Of a DNA stretch of 64,000 bases, positions 21,825 through 34,753 are shown piece by piece. Below the pieces are notes generated by a model, which made no database searches, was not told the origin of the DNA, and saw only the letters and a program-made list of their open reading frames with translations. This DNA comes from Strobilurus pachycystidiatus (taxonomy: Eukaryota; Basidiomycota; Agaricomycetes; Agaricales; Physalacriaceae), in the NCBI GenBank assembly GCA_019915135.1, contig JAHLMK010000015.1:186001-250000 (forward strand). Direction: 5' to 3'. The translations under genes and the position numbers were made by a program. The stretch's first letter is position 1. Each line of letters starts with the position of its first letter.

Positions 21825-22600
21825 TCACCTAACCCTCGCCACAAATCCCCGCAACCGACACAAACGAGATGTAACGACGACAGTCTCCTTCCCATGCAGT
21901 GCCGCCACCTGCTTCAACGTCGATGTTTTGCCTCGCAAAGGAAGGCTGCTATTGAGCAGCACCAAGGGTTGCATGCGATGAACGTGCCGATAGTTGGACA
22001 CGGCGGTGAGGAAGGTTCTTTTCGTCCCAGTCGTGGGATTACGGAGGAGGGCAATCTCGCTCGGGTGTTTGAATGTAGTCGTCAAAAGAGGGACCCATTT
22101 GCGAAAGACTATGAAGCAAGTCAGAGAAGAAACGCTCTTATCAACATATTCTAGGGACACAGTGCGGGCATCAGTATCCAAGTAATCATGCCGAAGAGCA
22201 GCATCCCACTCACTCGAGAAAGCATTCTTATGCCCAATGAACCCATCTGTGCAGTAAAACGTTGGGACCCCAAACTTTCTCGGAAAGAACAGTGCCACAC
22301 CAGCGTTATTCGCCGCCTCCACAATCTCAAGCTGCACTGGCAGTCCCAGACCATCGTCACTCAGAATCAATATGACCACCTCGATGGTGTTCTTCTGCAG
22401 GGCAGTGATACCAGAGGCTGTATCGGCCGCAGGTCGCTGCAGCAACTCTGACAACTTCGGGAAGGTGGGAATTGAATGCGCTGCGTGAGAATAGGACAGG
22501 TGTAAGTGATGCGGCGAGGAGTGCCTATGAAGGCATCAGTGCCAACTCGCAAGGACAAGAACCAACAAGTAATATCCTCGAAAGCCAGTCTCATATTCAA
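21825..22600 (-). pseudogene. NmrA-type reductase pseudogene
   Basis: The frame aligns by eye with the intact NmrA-like gene at 52492-53467: EVVILILSDDG against EVVISILSHRAG; AANNAGVALFFPRKFGVP against AAKDAGVQLFFPSEFGFP; KWVPLLTTTFKHP against EWVPFLTTTSKYP; ALHGKETVV against TLYGKEVVF. The first exon, with the glycine-rich nucleotide-binding loop, is missing or unrecognisable. Frames shift between blocks, and the C-terminal third is absent. It is a decayed paralogue. Confidence 0.65.
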
Positions 22601-23611
22601 GGAAAACAACGGATCTGGACATGTCGGTCAAGCAGTGTAGACATATCTAGTCTATGCGACCTATTGTGATAGCGAAAGCTAAGGTAAGAGATGGAAGCAA
22701 CACATTGTATCAGCTGAAAAATCACCTTACCATGCGAGTGTGCAAATAAACGACGCCTTCTGTGTGCAAACAGAGAGCAGACAAAACAGACAGACAAGGG
22801 ATACGAGGCGTGTCAGGCAATTCAGGTGCTTGTAAGTTGATCGGAATCAAACCGACACAAAGTGAAGACCCCCTGGCCAGAACTTGAAGTAGATTGCAAT
22901 GTGGTCCAGGTCAAAAAGACAACAAGAGAGATTGGTGTAAGGAATTGCGTACAAAAGAGAGGCGATGGATGATCTTCCGCGTGATCGATCAGGTAGGGAC
23001 GGGCAAAGGGCCTGCCGGGTTGTGCGAGAAGAGTCCGAGATCACCGACAGAGGAATGCGGGAGCCACGGCGGGAGCAGAGCAAGACAAGAGGGACGAGCA
23101 GGCTACGCCTCGGAGAGCAGGGAATTTCTCTCTGTCGCATTTTCTTCATTGTTCTACCACGGCTTCTGTTGTCTGTAACGCTTTTCCCCAATGACCATGC
23201 GAGACTCCGGTCTACCCAGCCATTGCGCGACCACGAGAAGCCAATGGAGACTACGCAAACTGTTGATTTCTTGTTTTATTGTTTCATAGGCAGCACGTCG
23301 AGTGGGCCATTCCTGGAGACGTTCAATTCATGGTGGACGAAAAGTCGAAGCATGCTGGAGGGCGCGGCACGGTGTGTCACGTACGCCGGTTTCCTCCAGG
23401 CAAGTTGCAACCAATCGTCTCCCAACCTGTCGAGCATGATGTCACACCCAAAGCTGAATTGAGCTCCACAGAGCTCGAGTGGGTCAACATGCACGCACGA
23501 CAGCTACTCAGTACCTGGACAAATTCGTAATCTTTCAGTTGGAGGCAAGCCAAGGACCATTTGGCATACAAAAGACGAATGTATCATAGTGCATCAGAGA
23601 CCGTGAGCTCT
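22601..23611. other. Intergenic, nothing recognised
   Basis: About 1 kb between the NmrA pseudogene and the DUF6534 gene with no supported gene. Confidence 0.45.
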
Positions 23612-25220
23612 CTATTTGTCAACAGAAGGTACATTCATACTATCATCAAGGCCAATGTCATGAGCGCGGAAGTGCTCCGCATCGAGCGTGTATGTCTGTT
23701 CAAAATAAGGATCAGAATTCTCAATCGTAGTAAGTCCTCACCTCCCCCGTATCGGTCCTTGTCTCAATCCCAGTTCCACGGGCAAAATATATGCCTCCAA
23801 TCGATACGCCTCTCAGATCTCGGTGTTGGCGGAGAGATGTGCGGCCGTTAAGACTTCAGGTAGAGTGATTTGAGTGCATGCGCAGGACGAAGGACGCAAG
23901 CACGCGTAAGTTACCTTGAAAGAAGCGAGTTGGAGTACACTACGTCGTGAGGTGCGTCAGTCAGAAAGCGGAAAAAAGGTCTCAGAATAGGACCTACACT
24001 TTGGCAGAACGACATAGAACGCAATCCATATAACTATGCCACGTAAAAGACGAGAGAAAAGTCAGAAAGCCAGATAACATACAGCTTTCGCGCATTGTCA
24101 GGAACTGGACAAAATCAGAAGACGAGCATGAGCGAATTTGATGAGCTTACAGTAACAAGCATAATCACCGATGTGATGCTTGGGATGTTGAATGTCAACT
24201 TTGACGAGACATAGTAGAGTAAGGGGAACCACCTCGTAATCAGGCCGGTCTCTACCATGGCTGGCATAAGTCCCAGATCCCGCTTATCAAGTAGAAGAGA
24301 GCGCACGTAGTGTCCAAACAATGACCTTATCACATATCATCGTCGTCCTGCCATGGTGCATTAACATTGACCCGTATCGCTAATGCCAAGCGACCGAAGT
24401 ACTTACGTTTTGAACGCCACCTTCCGCCATCCTGCGAGCCACCATATCAAAGCCGCGGACGTCATAATGTCTAACGCCAAGCACAGACCAAACAGTGCGG
24501 GAATATGCACTAGCATCTCCGAAGTGTAGTTTGCGAGAGATCTCATTCTGAATGCATGGATGGAGATCATTGTGCCTAGGACGGCTGAAGTAAGGTTGAG
24601 CACGGAGAGGAAGATGGGGATGTAGGGCGAAGAGGTCAGGCGAAAGAGGCGATAAGCGAAGAAGGCTTCGACTGGGAAGGACGGAGAGCCAGGGTCGGTC
24701 AACATGCAGGTAGGAACGCGTAAATTGACCGTACCAAGAAAACGCACGACGAGAGTGGGCATGTTAATGGCCGCGAACGCATTGGGCAGGCGGGGTGGGA
24801 CGGGAGATGGGTCGCCGTGGTGGGTGACGGCGAGAAGATACAGTGAGCGTGTTGCGTAGGACGTCTGAATGATCTCTATCACGCTGAATCCGAGCTTGTT
24901 ATCTATGGATTGCCAAAGAATGGTATCTCAACATACAAGACAAACCCAACCTTGTCATGCAATAAGCCTCAGCTCGTGGTAAGGTCATGAGATTGGACTC
25001 ACGAGCATTTTGAGAGCAGCGCGGTCGTTCCCAAAGAGCCGAAAGTAGGTCAACGTCTGTGATGCCAGGATACCGAAGAGGGCATACATGGCCAGAACCC
25101 CAATGAGCGCCGCGCCTAAAGTCGCTCAGAACCCCCCGAGATTTCAAGATGAAGAAGGGGCATACCAATAGTATCATCATATCTGATCACTGGGGTGGTG
25201 GTGGTCGCAGGTAAAGACAT
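23612..25220 (-). CDS. DUF6534 family seven-helix membrane protein (9 exons)
   Basis: Exons 25220-25166, 25115-25003, 24894-24407, 24325-24151, 24104-24083, 24033-23998, 23939-23915, 23853-23742 and 23695-23612; 369 codons closing exactly. The joined protein shows the family order: GAALIGVLAMYALFGILASQ; TLTYFRLFGNDRAALKML; IEIIQTSYATRSLYL; FFAYRLFRLT; MVETGLITRWF; and, only after splicing three tiny exons (22, 36 and 25 nt), FLTMRESFIWIAFYVVLPKLYSNSLLSSLNGR. That last block matches the conserved seventh helix and the following N-A/G-R motif of the family. The family is widespread in mushrooms, resembles receptors in topology, and has no proven function. The tail is hydrophilic and acidic. Confidence 0.82.
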
Positions 25221-25777
25221 CGAGCCGCAAGTGACTGGATTGCTATCAGGGCATTGTAGACGTACTTACGTCGGATGACAGCTGCAAAGCAAAAGTGGGT
25301 CAGTGACGTGTAGACGAGTCAAAGCCGCTCTATGAGCCTGATTAAGCCTGATTAGTGATGCGAGCTGTGGCGTTAGTCGCGCAGCCGTGTTCTGATAGAT
25401 TTCAGACCGGTCTCACCGATCTTCGACTACAGCATTCTAGCCTGAGTCGCAACGAGTCTTAGTAAGCGGGAGAGCTTGTTCAGCAATCAAGTCGTAGGGG
25501 AACGAAGTCGTCCACCTATTGACATCCTTTAGTACCCGCCAGTCTTTCGAGGCATGGTTCCTGGGAGGCGGATAATTCCGTGACCTAAAACGCTCCATCA
25601 CGGAGCGAGTTATTGTACCGATAAGCACTTAGATACAGACCGACTAATGCGACTTCGAATGACTCTGTGATAACAATATTGCAGCGCTTACATCAATGTG
25701 CAGAGCATGTCGTGAGAAACGAGAAAGCCAACGAGAACAAGCAAAGCAAGAAGACAACAAGGTAGCAATAAATTACA
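25221..25777. other. Intergenic, nothing recognised
   Basis: Contains the 5' flank of the DUF6534 gene and the 3' flank of the SWR1-class gene. No gene is seen. Confidence 0.45.
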
Positions 25778-28700
25778 CTACCAACCCCGAAAGAACCCCC
25801 ATTCCGTGCGTACTCGTCGAAGCATATAGTCCGTGACTGTCCCACCCTCTTCGTCTTCGTCTTCGAGGACCTGATTCAGATCCACGGGTTGAGAAGAGCT
25901 CCTTCCGAATCCACTGTACTCATCATCCTCAAACGCTGGAGGCTGATCTTCTGGGTCCTCCAAGGCAGCGAGCTCACGTGCGAGGAGGGTCTCGTCTACC
26001 TCAGCATCCATCTCCACATCTACTTTGACTGCATCTCCCTGTCCACTCCTGTGATCCGATTCGGGTTGCAGGAACGTCTGCTGCCCCATCCCCTTCCCAA
26101 AAGCCTCGTCCTCCCACTCCCACGCACGCATCTGCATGTCGTCCCCAAATTCGCCGCCACGTAGATCATCCCACCCTAAGCTGGCTGTGAAGAAGGGTCA
26201 GCAATGGAAAGGGAGAGCAAGCACTATCAGAGGAAGACCAATTTTATCCATCTTAGGAAGACAAAGAAACGAACAGAACGTCCCTTTATATGGAGACCAA
26301 GACGAAAACTACTCACCTCCGCCTGCCCTACCCTTCACTGCCCCAATCCCATCACCGACCCCTGCCAACACCACCCTTCCCAAAACACGCTTCTCATCTG
26401 CCCGTCGAAGCAGCGCTTCCTCGACAGTGTGTGCCGTGACCAGCCTGTAGACGTGTACATCGCGTACCTGCCCAATCCGATGCGCTCGATCCTCACACTG
26501 CCTGTCCATCTGCGGGTTGAAGTCTGAGTCGTAGAAGACGACCACCGATGCGCCTGTCAGGCTACACGATTGCTAGTCAGTAAATGTGGAAAGGAGAAGA
26601 GTAGGGGAAGGATTGGAACGCACTTGACACCCACCCCGCCCGCCCGACTGCTTGCCAGAAAAACGCTGATCCGCTCGTCGGCGTTGAATTGCGCACACAG
26701 GTATCTATACAAAAGAGATGAGTACATCATCTTCATATATCAATCGGCGGCAAAAGAAAGATCATGATACGTTGCGAACAAGACTAGTCATTCGTTCGTC
26801 GAACAGCAAAAGAGAACAAATCCAATGAACACTCACTGTCGTTCCTCAACAGGCGTACTTCCATCCAACCTCAAGTACGTGTACCCGTTCAACGCCAAGA
26901 ACGTACTCAGCACATCAAGGACCTTCTTCATCTGCCCGAACACCAGCACGCGCCGACTCTCTTTCTTGCATTGCCTGAGGAGGGATTGGAGGACCTATGA
27001 ATCAAAGGTAAGGCTCAAGACGAGGACCGAATGAGAAGCTAACCCTCAGCTTCGCACAATCATGCACCAACCGCGCCGCGTTGGGAAGGATCAACGGGGC
27101 CGGGGCAAGGTAGGTTGGTATATAGACTCGCTTTGAGTCCAAGTTTCCGCTTGTATGACTTCCATCCTCGAACGTCAACAACTCCGAAGCGACGTAGGTG
27201 CGCACATCAAGACCAGTCGCTCGGGGCACAACACACCGACAAACGTCCCCTTTGGAAAGCGACCAGATATCATTCGGAGTTCGGAGGAGGTTCTTGAGTC
27301 CCAACCTACTAGCGGGCAGAGAGAGACGATGTATCATGAAAGCGCTATCCCAGCAGCAGCAAGTAGGGATCATGATCACGCGATGCTGTCGGTGTCGCTG
27401 TTCTTGCCGCGTCCTCCAAGCCTTCCACCTCTTCCACCCATCGATCGTACGCGTATCCTTGAGCGGTTCCTCTTCCTCCTCTTCCTGCGCTGTCACTTCG
27501 ACTGGTCGCTGTCGAACTCCGTCCAGAGTATTGAATATCATCCACTGCGGTATCGATTCGGCCTCCCTTGCCCTCTGTTCCAGCAACATCCCATTCCGCC
27601 CCAGCAGAGCTCGCACGCTCTCTTCCCTCTCCTCTCGCCCTAGGTACAAAAATCAAGACACGAGTCGAATTAGATGCGTTGGAACACCCACCAATCCAAA
27701 TTCCGACATCGAAGCAGAAACTCCCCTCCACACCCCTAGGCTCAACCAACTCGGGGTGCGAGCACACTTTCCTCAGTTGTGTCAGCACGTTGGCCAATTT
27801 CCTGTACTCGGCATCTTTTCCTCGCTGTGCAGCGGCTGGGAAGGGAAGTGAGTGAACAAGTGATGAACAGAAACGACGGACGGACCCAAGACAGCATCGT
27901 ACATCACCCTTTGCCTCCTACCCATCCCACACCTCACAACATGCTCCCACTTGCTCGGGAGCTCCTTTGCCACAGAGGACTTGACCCGACGAAGAACGTA
28001 CGGTGCGAGAAGTCGGTGCAGGCGCGCCAGCGGAGAGGCCGTATCATTCTTCAGAGTGTCCGACTCGTCATCCTCGGTAGTCAACATCCTCGCAGCAGTG
28101 CCTTCCAGATCCATCGACGCTGCAATCTCTTGCGCAATGGGCTCGAAGCTCTCCAACCACTGCTCCAGATCCCCTACCCCGTCCACGCCCAAGAACCTCA
28201 AGACCCCCCACACCTCCTCTACACGATTCTGCACCAAAGTCCCCGTCAGGCCAAGACGGCGGAAGGCCCCGATGCGGCCTTGAGGAGCGGAGCCCTCTGC
28301 CAGGCGCAGTAAGACATCCCATCGCTTCGCACGCCGATTCCGCACGGTGTGCACTTCGTCGAGAATCATGTAGTACCATCTGTGGATAGGGTGAGTGTCC
28401 GACACCAGAGCCGAAAAACTGATCCCAGAGCGAAGGACGAAAGAATCTCCAAGTTCAAGGACGAAAGTGATTATCAACCCACCTCTTGAGCCTCAAGACG
28501 GTGAAGTCCCTCACGGCCATCTCGTAGCTCGTCACGAGCACGTTAAACGCAAAGGGCGAGCTCCATGTGTGGCCGCCGTTCGTCTCTGGAAACGAAAACA
28601 TCTCATTAGCTTGGTCAAATGGACTCAATGAATGTGAAACGTCAGATAGATTCTGTGTGAATGGAAACTGACCACCAACACTCCTGCGCATATCCTCTCT

Positions 28701-31700
28701 CTCCTTCGCACTCCCATGATAGGCCACAACCCTAAACCCAGGAAGGAACTGTCTAAATTCGGACACCCAGTTCAGCAAGACAGATGCTGGTGCGATGACC
28801 AAATGCGGACCCCAGATCCCGTTAGTGCACGCAAGATGCGCCAGGAGGGCGATAGTTTGTAGAGTCTTCCTGTTTGGAAGAAACGGTCAGCATGGCACAA
28901 TGATGTAAGTCACGACAAAACCCAGAAAAAAAGAAAGAATAGGACTCGATGCACCAGTGAATACTCGCTGTGTCACAGTACTTGACAGAAGGAACGAAAC
29001 CAAGATATAACCGCTACGGCGAAAGAAAAGTCGAAGCCAATTTGAACCGAGTCACTTACCCCAACCCCATCTCATCTCCAAGCACCCCATTCTCGCCCCT
29101 TTCATGCAACCCAACAAGCCACGCGAGGCCTGCACGCTGATACGGCCGCAATGTGGCCCGAAGTAGCATTGGAGTAGGGAACGATTCTGGCTCAGGACCA
29201 TTGTTCGGTGTCGAATTGGGTTCACATCCGTTCGAAGAAGGTTCAATTCCGTTTGCAGGTCCCGTGGTCCTGGTCTTCAACGGAATAGGCACAGCAGCGT
29301 ACGCCCTTAAGTACGCCGGGACCGTCACACTCAGGTCGAGAAGCGCTGCTGTGTCGCATTCATCGCCCGAGTCACTGCCAGCCTGAGTCGTCCCATCCTC
29401 ATCTTCGTCATCAGAGTCCCCACCCATCGAGGTGACAAGAGACTTCGCCATTTGAGTAGCGTCCATTTCCTCCTCGTCCGAATCTACGGTGGTAGAGGCA
29501 GTGAACAGATCGACATCCATGGCGGGCAAGCCGATGTCGGCGTCGGGTGTAACAGCAACGCTCGCAGCGAGATTTAGTCCATCCACCACATCAGCATCCT
29601 CCTCCGTCTCCCCTTCTTCCCCCACCTCTTCTTCATCACTCCCACTCCCTTCGTCCCCCTCACACTCATTCTCCCTCACATACCCGACGATTCGCCCCCA
29701 AGCCCCCCTGACAACCTTCGCCAACCTCTCCGCGCCTCTTCTCATCCTATCCTCCTGCCTCTTTTCCTCCTTCGCTCGAGAAACAAAGTATGTGTTGAGC
29801 AGGGGGAGAAGGGGGTGTGTGAAGGGTTCTGGAGCCGAGTCGGAGTCGGAGTCGGACAACAAGCAATCAGATTCTGAGCTGGATAGGGGATGGGTTGGTC
29901 CTAAGCGTTGGCGCTGCGCCTCTTTGTATGACCAGTGCCTCCCCGCCTCCTGCCGTTTTCGTTTGAGAACTTCTCGCCGCTGCCGAGGAATGGATCGGAC
30001 GATCTGAGCCCACGCATCCTGTCTTGGTCTTGCTCCCAGAATTCGAGTTTCAGTCGCTCGAACGTGTTGTTCAAATTTGAGTTCCTTTAGCCGCTGGACC
30101 TCAGCATCGTCGCATATGTTCCCCTCCTCGTCCTCATCGTCGACGGAAAGCGATGGCGGATGGGGCGGCCACCGTTCAGCCCTCTTCAACGACCAGACTT
30201 TCTCCCAGAGCTCTGCACGTTTTCTTTCTGTTCCTACGGGATCGGGTATCCACACATCCTCGCCGTCGCCATCTTCCTCTTCAAGACAAAGCCGAGCAGG
30301 ATCAGACTGGTGCACCCCAGCGCGATAATGCAAACCCTGCGGATGTCCCAGCTCGTTATCCCAGTCCCATTCCTCACTCGTCTCAGAGTCGAGTACAGGT
30401 ACGGGTTTCTGTTTTCGAGGCTTGTACTTCTTGGTGGGACGTGGATCCTAAATTCAATGGTTTTCAGTACAACGCATAGCCGTCAAGATATGAGGACTAA
30501 CATCGTCATCGGAGTGGTGCTTCCTTGGCCTCCCGCGCCCACGTTTCTTCGGAACCTGAGTGGGCGGTATATCAACAAACTCACGAAGCGAAAGTCTCGA
30601 TACGTACCTGTTCCTCATTGGAAAGATTCTTCTTCGGTCTTCCAGGTCCACGCTTCTTCGGAATCTAAAGGTCAAGCATCAAGACAACTGAAGTGAGCCG
30701 AACCAGATATACTCATACCTCAGAAGCCTCCGAATCAGAGTCAGATTGTGGTTGAACCTTCCGCGGCCGCCCCACCTTCTTCTTGGCGGTTATAACCTCG
30801 ACCTGTTACAACATTCAGTGAGCAACGTGAAAAGCATTAACACTGGGCAAACTTACCTCGGATGGAGTCTCTGCTTCCTCCCTTGGCCGTTTCCTCTCCC
30901 CCTGTAATGGTGCAGAGATCACCACAGAGACCGACATATGCCTTGGCTTTCCCTGCGCTGACGGTTCCCTGGCCGCGGCAGAGTATCCCTCCGTCGCCAC
31001 AACAGGCACCGAAGACGCCGCCTTCACGAAAGGCGCCGTGGACACCGCCCTCTCTTTCTTAGCCCCGCCATTCCACCCATCAAACGACCCCCTTCGCTTC
31101 CATACCGTCTTCTCCCTCCTCCTGCCGCTCCGGCGAAGCGTGTGCTCTTGAGTTTTCCCTTCCCTTTCTACCTCTTCTCCTTCGCCGCCTTCCCCGTCAC
31201 CTCCATCGCCACCTTCCCTCCCTTCATCCCTGTCACCCTCATTCACAGTTTGTTCTTTGGTACGCCCAGAAGGATGCAGCGGCAACGCCTCCCTAATCAA
31301 GCTCTTTGTCTCAATCACGCTCCCTCTCTCAATCAGATCCTTTTCGAAGACTTGCACGCTGAGGATGCCGTGCCAGCGAGGATCAATGGACGTGCGTAAT
31401 CCAGGAGCACGCACATGTTCGCGTTCTGGTGAAGGTGACGATACATATCGCGACCTAGGACTTGAGGCTGGACTCTCCGGTAAGTCCAAGACCGGCAAGG
31501 TCGTCTGTTCCCATTCCATCGCCAGTGCGCGCATCTCTGCTTCGTATGTGTCTTCTGCGTCTTCATTCTCATCGTCTGTATCTTCCGCCTGCAATTGAGA
31601 CTGTGCCGAAGATATCTGTGCCGAAGCTGGGGTCGAAGAAGAGAACAAAGACGTTGACGGATTCGGTGGTATGGATATCGACAAACTGGGATGGAGAGCA

Positions 31701-34135
31701 GACGGGTTGGGTGGGAGACTTGGCGGTGGCGAGGTTGAAAATGACAGTCGAGCAGGAGACGACTCTGGTAAAGGAAGAGACAGTGACGAAATGACCGTTG
31801 GATGGAGGGCGGAGGCATTGGGTGGATGTGAAACTGGCGTCAATTCTTGAGGAGATGATGGAGACGACGGTGGCGAGGTGAGTCGAACGAACGACGACGC
31901 TTGTGAAGAAATTCGAGATGGTGAAGCTTCTTCTGATGGCAGGGGCAGGTAGGTGGACGGACTCAGTGCAACCGATCTCTGCGCTGCTGAAGGAGACAAC
32001 GACGACGATGTAGGCTTTGAATCTGTGACAGTGAAACAGCCATCTGGCAAATCTGAAGATCGCGCCTGGGTCTCCCGAACAGGCGAAAAGTCCAGCACGA
32101 TGGGCGACGAAGCTGGCGTCGACTCCCTCCGAATCGCTGGTATCCCTTCCGCATCCACATCCACATGCTCCGCCATCTCTATCTCTCCATCTTCATCCTG
32201 ACCTGGCCCATCAACTGTGTCTCGCTCCTCAACCGCTAGCGAAGCTATCGGCGTCATCTTCGAATCGAACTCTGAGCAACCCTTCATCTCCGGTAGAGGC
32301 AACAACAGCTGCCTCTCATTCCCTCTGTCCGCCTGCCCATACGCATCATACTCATATAGTGGGAGTGGAAGTAGGCCTAGACTCGGCAGTGGCGCTGGCA
32401 AAGTTGTCGGACATGAATTTGCTGCAATAGCTGACGCGGGGGGAAGCGCCGGATTAGTTGAGGGAGAGGCAAGTGTCGATATAGTAGTTGATGGCGAGGG
32501 GAGTCTGGAATGGAACGCCAGTGACACAGTGGGTCGGCTAGAAGCAACCATTGTTGACGGGGAGGGCATTCTCGGCGTGAACAAAGGCGACCGTGACGGT
32601 GATCCCGCAGGTGCATAGGATGGCAGAAAGTCAGGGGAGGACACCGTCGCGGTCGAATCGGTCTGGGGAGTCGAATTAGGTTCAAGTTGTGTAGGATTGA
32701 TTTGTGACGGTCGAGCTAGAGGAAACAATTTATCAGGACCAATTCTCATCTGTCATAGCGACGTCAACGAACCTAAACTGAACGAGAAGTCTTCCATGGA
32801 GCGCTCCTTCCCCTTGTCTCTCTCCGGATCTATTTTCCTCCTCCTCGGAGACACAAAATCCAGCTCATCCTCGCTCGACTCGAGTGTGAGGTCAACAAAG
32901 TCCTTTGTTTCCTTTCAACACGTCAGGAAAGCCATGGATGTCGAGAACAAACTCACTTTGAACTTGGGAGGCAACCCAGAGCCAATGTTCCTGCCTTTCT
33001 TCGAAGGCGACATCAGTTCCACGGGTACGGACACCGCCCTTTCCTTCGCAGACGAAGACGTCAGATCGATGCTATCCCAGTCTGCAGCGCGCTCCTTTCC
33101 CTTCGAGGATGGTGTGGATAAAGTACCCGGCGAGCGAGTTGAGAACACAGAGGAAGTCGCGACGTTTGGATAGGGATTCTCTTTCCTGGCAGACGAAGTG
33201 GGCGGGTCATTTGTGCGAGCAAACGATGTAGACGCCATGAAATGCTTGGGCGTTGATGCGACGGGTCGCTTGGACGTAGAAGCCGCGGGGTGTTTAGACG
33301 TGGACGCAACGGAAGTTATGGTTGTGGAAGGTTTCGACATATATGAGTTAGTGGTGGTGGTGGTGGTGGTGGTGGTAGTGGTAGGCTGCTTTGCTGCGAA
33401 TTTCGACGTAGATTGCTTGACCGAAAATGTAGTTGGCTTAGATGCAGAAGTAGACGCGGATGCGCGAGGAACTTTCGGTATCGACGCGATGGACGGTTGA
33501 GATGGTATAGACCTCGACGTGGTAGGGGATTTGGATGGCGATTTTCTTGCTGGTGGCTGAGACGCAACAGCGGGAATCGTCCTCCTCGTCCGCCCAGTCT
33601 TGAGCGCCATCCCGAGATCGAAACCGTTTTTGGTCTTGTACTATAGCAAGATGAGCAGCGAAAAAACAAAGAAAGTGCCATCGTACCTCCTCAAGCACCC
33701 TTGCCCCATCCGACGCCTTCGCCTCTTCGGGATTGTAGTCAGTCAACAAAACGAAATGTTCGAGGTGGAATGCTTCGCGGACCTACAGGCAATGGATTAG
33801 TTTCGAATCGCGATAGATATATGCGGAACGTGATTTATAAATGGATGGAGGTGCAGTCACAGAGAGATACGCATTTCCGTATCGTAGCACACAGGAAAAG
33901 AATTGGGACTCACCAACGCATCGTGCCTCCCCTTGACCAGTTCCAGTTCTCTCTGTTTCTCCGTCAGTACGCGTTCCAGCCCCGAGCTCTCTGTATTATC
34001 CGGTTCCGATTCCGAGCTCAATTCTTTATCCTCCAGCCTCTGCGCTTGCTTCTGTGCTTTTCCTCTTCCCCGTGCACGTCCTCGCGCATGAGCAGCATTT
34101 TCAGGGCGCGGGTCCGAGTCGCGTAAGCGCGCCAT
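25778..34135 (-). CDS. SWR1: SWR1-class SNF2 ATPase (chromatin remodeller, 18 exons)
   Basis: Exons (minus) 34135-33914, 33782-33687, 33640-32957, 32911-32855, 32749-30857, 30802-30719, 30664-30608, 30555-30502, 30447-29060, 28869-28673, 28585-28483, 28379-27886, 27835-27692, 27639-27044, 26994-26837, 26704-26624, 26561-26317 and 26184-25778; about 2,319 codons. The N-terminus has RHDALVREAFHLEHFV, the block typical of SWR1/SRCAP. A long Ser/Pro-rich region follows, then three AT-hooks (GRPRK, GRPKK, GRPRK). Helicase motifs: GDEMGLGKT at about 1506-1514, VIAPASVLLNWVSEF, DEVH (Box II, usually DEAH), LTGTLVQN, VLVFGQMKKVLDVL, GGVGVNLTGA and QCEDRAHRIGQ. There is a long insert between the lobes, as in SWR1/INO80 types. 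Expected role: ATP-driven exchange of H2A for H2A.Z in the SWR1 complex, in the nucleus. The junction between exons 4 and 5 (32855/32749) is the least certain. A (GGT)n tract gives an 11-Thr run in exon 3. Confidence 0.88.
33352..33383. repeat. Trinucleotide microsatellite (tgg)n inside SWR1 exon 3
   Basis: About ten tgg/gtg units, with one interruption. On the coding strand they encode a run of 11 threonines. Confidence 0.8.
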
Positions 34136-34753
34136 CCAGTCTAGCTTCCTGACTGCCCTGTCCTATTGCATAGGCACGCAGTGTGGCTTAGTGTGGGGAA
34201 AGAGACATAGAATATGGTGAGGGAAAGTCGCGTCTGTGTCGCTGGTCGTGGTTAAGGAGAAACAAGCCACGTGGTTACATAAGCCGCATGTTCGGGCAAT
34301 TAGTAGAGGCACACCCAACGTCCGAGCTCAAGCGCTCACGCGCTGAGCCCAGCCCAACCTACCGCTCACTTATCAGACGACTGCCAGACGCGACTGGAAT
34401 GTTCGGGCTTGCTACTGGCGATATCTGTCAACCTCCAGAATTCTTTTCGAAGTCTTTCTTGAAATGAATCAACGCTGCCACTCTATCTAGCTTACTCTAC
34501 ACCAGGTAGCCATAGAGCTAGGCGGTCTCAGGATGCAAGCATCAGTCGTATAATAAGTTCTCAATTATATATAAGGACCACCGTGATATGAACAGACGAT
34601 CTTGCGATTCAACAACTTCGAGCTGCTGAATCAGGCGGCGAAAGAATGAGGAAGCTGGAGGTTTTCATTATCTCGTGATTCAACAAAACTCATCATCGAC
34701 TATTCTTGTATACGACTGACGAGCCCATTCTCGCGAAAGAAACAGAGAAGAAA
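34136..34753. other. Intergenic; SWR1 promoter and 3' flank of GH7 copy 1
   Basis: No gene. There is an AT-rich run (aattatatataagg) at 34562-34575. Confidence 0.4.

Noticed and set aside
31142..32618. Plus-strand frames of 85-133 codons opposite SWR1 exon 5
   Set aside because: Shadows of a Ser/Pro-rich minus-strand exon. They show no motifs and no splice signals of their own.
32727..32749. A 23-nt intron joining SWR1 exon 4 to exon 5
   Set aside because: Too short for spliceosomal removal in fungi. A 105-bp alternative was used and flagged.
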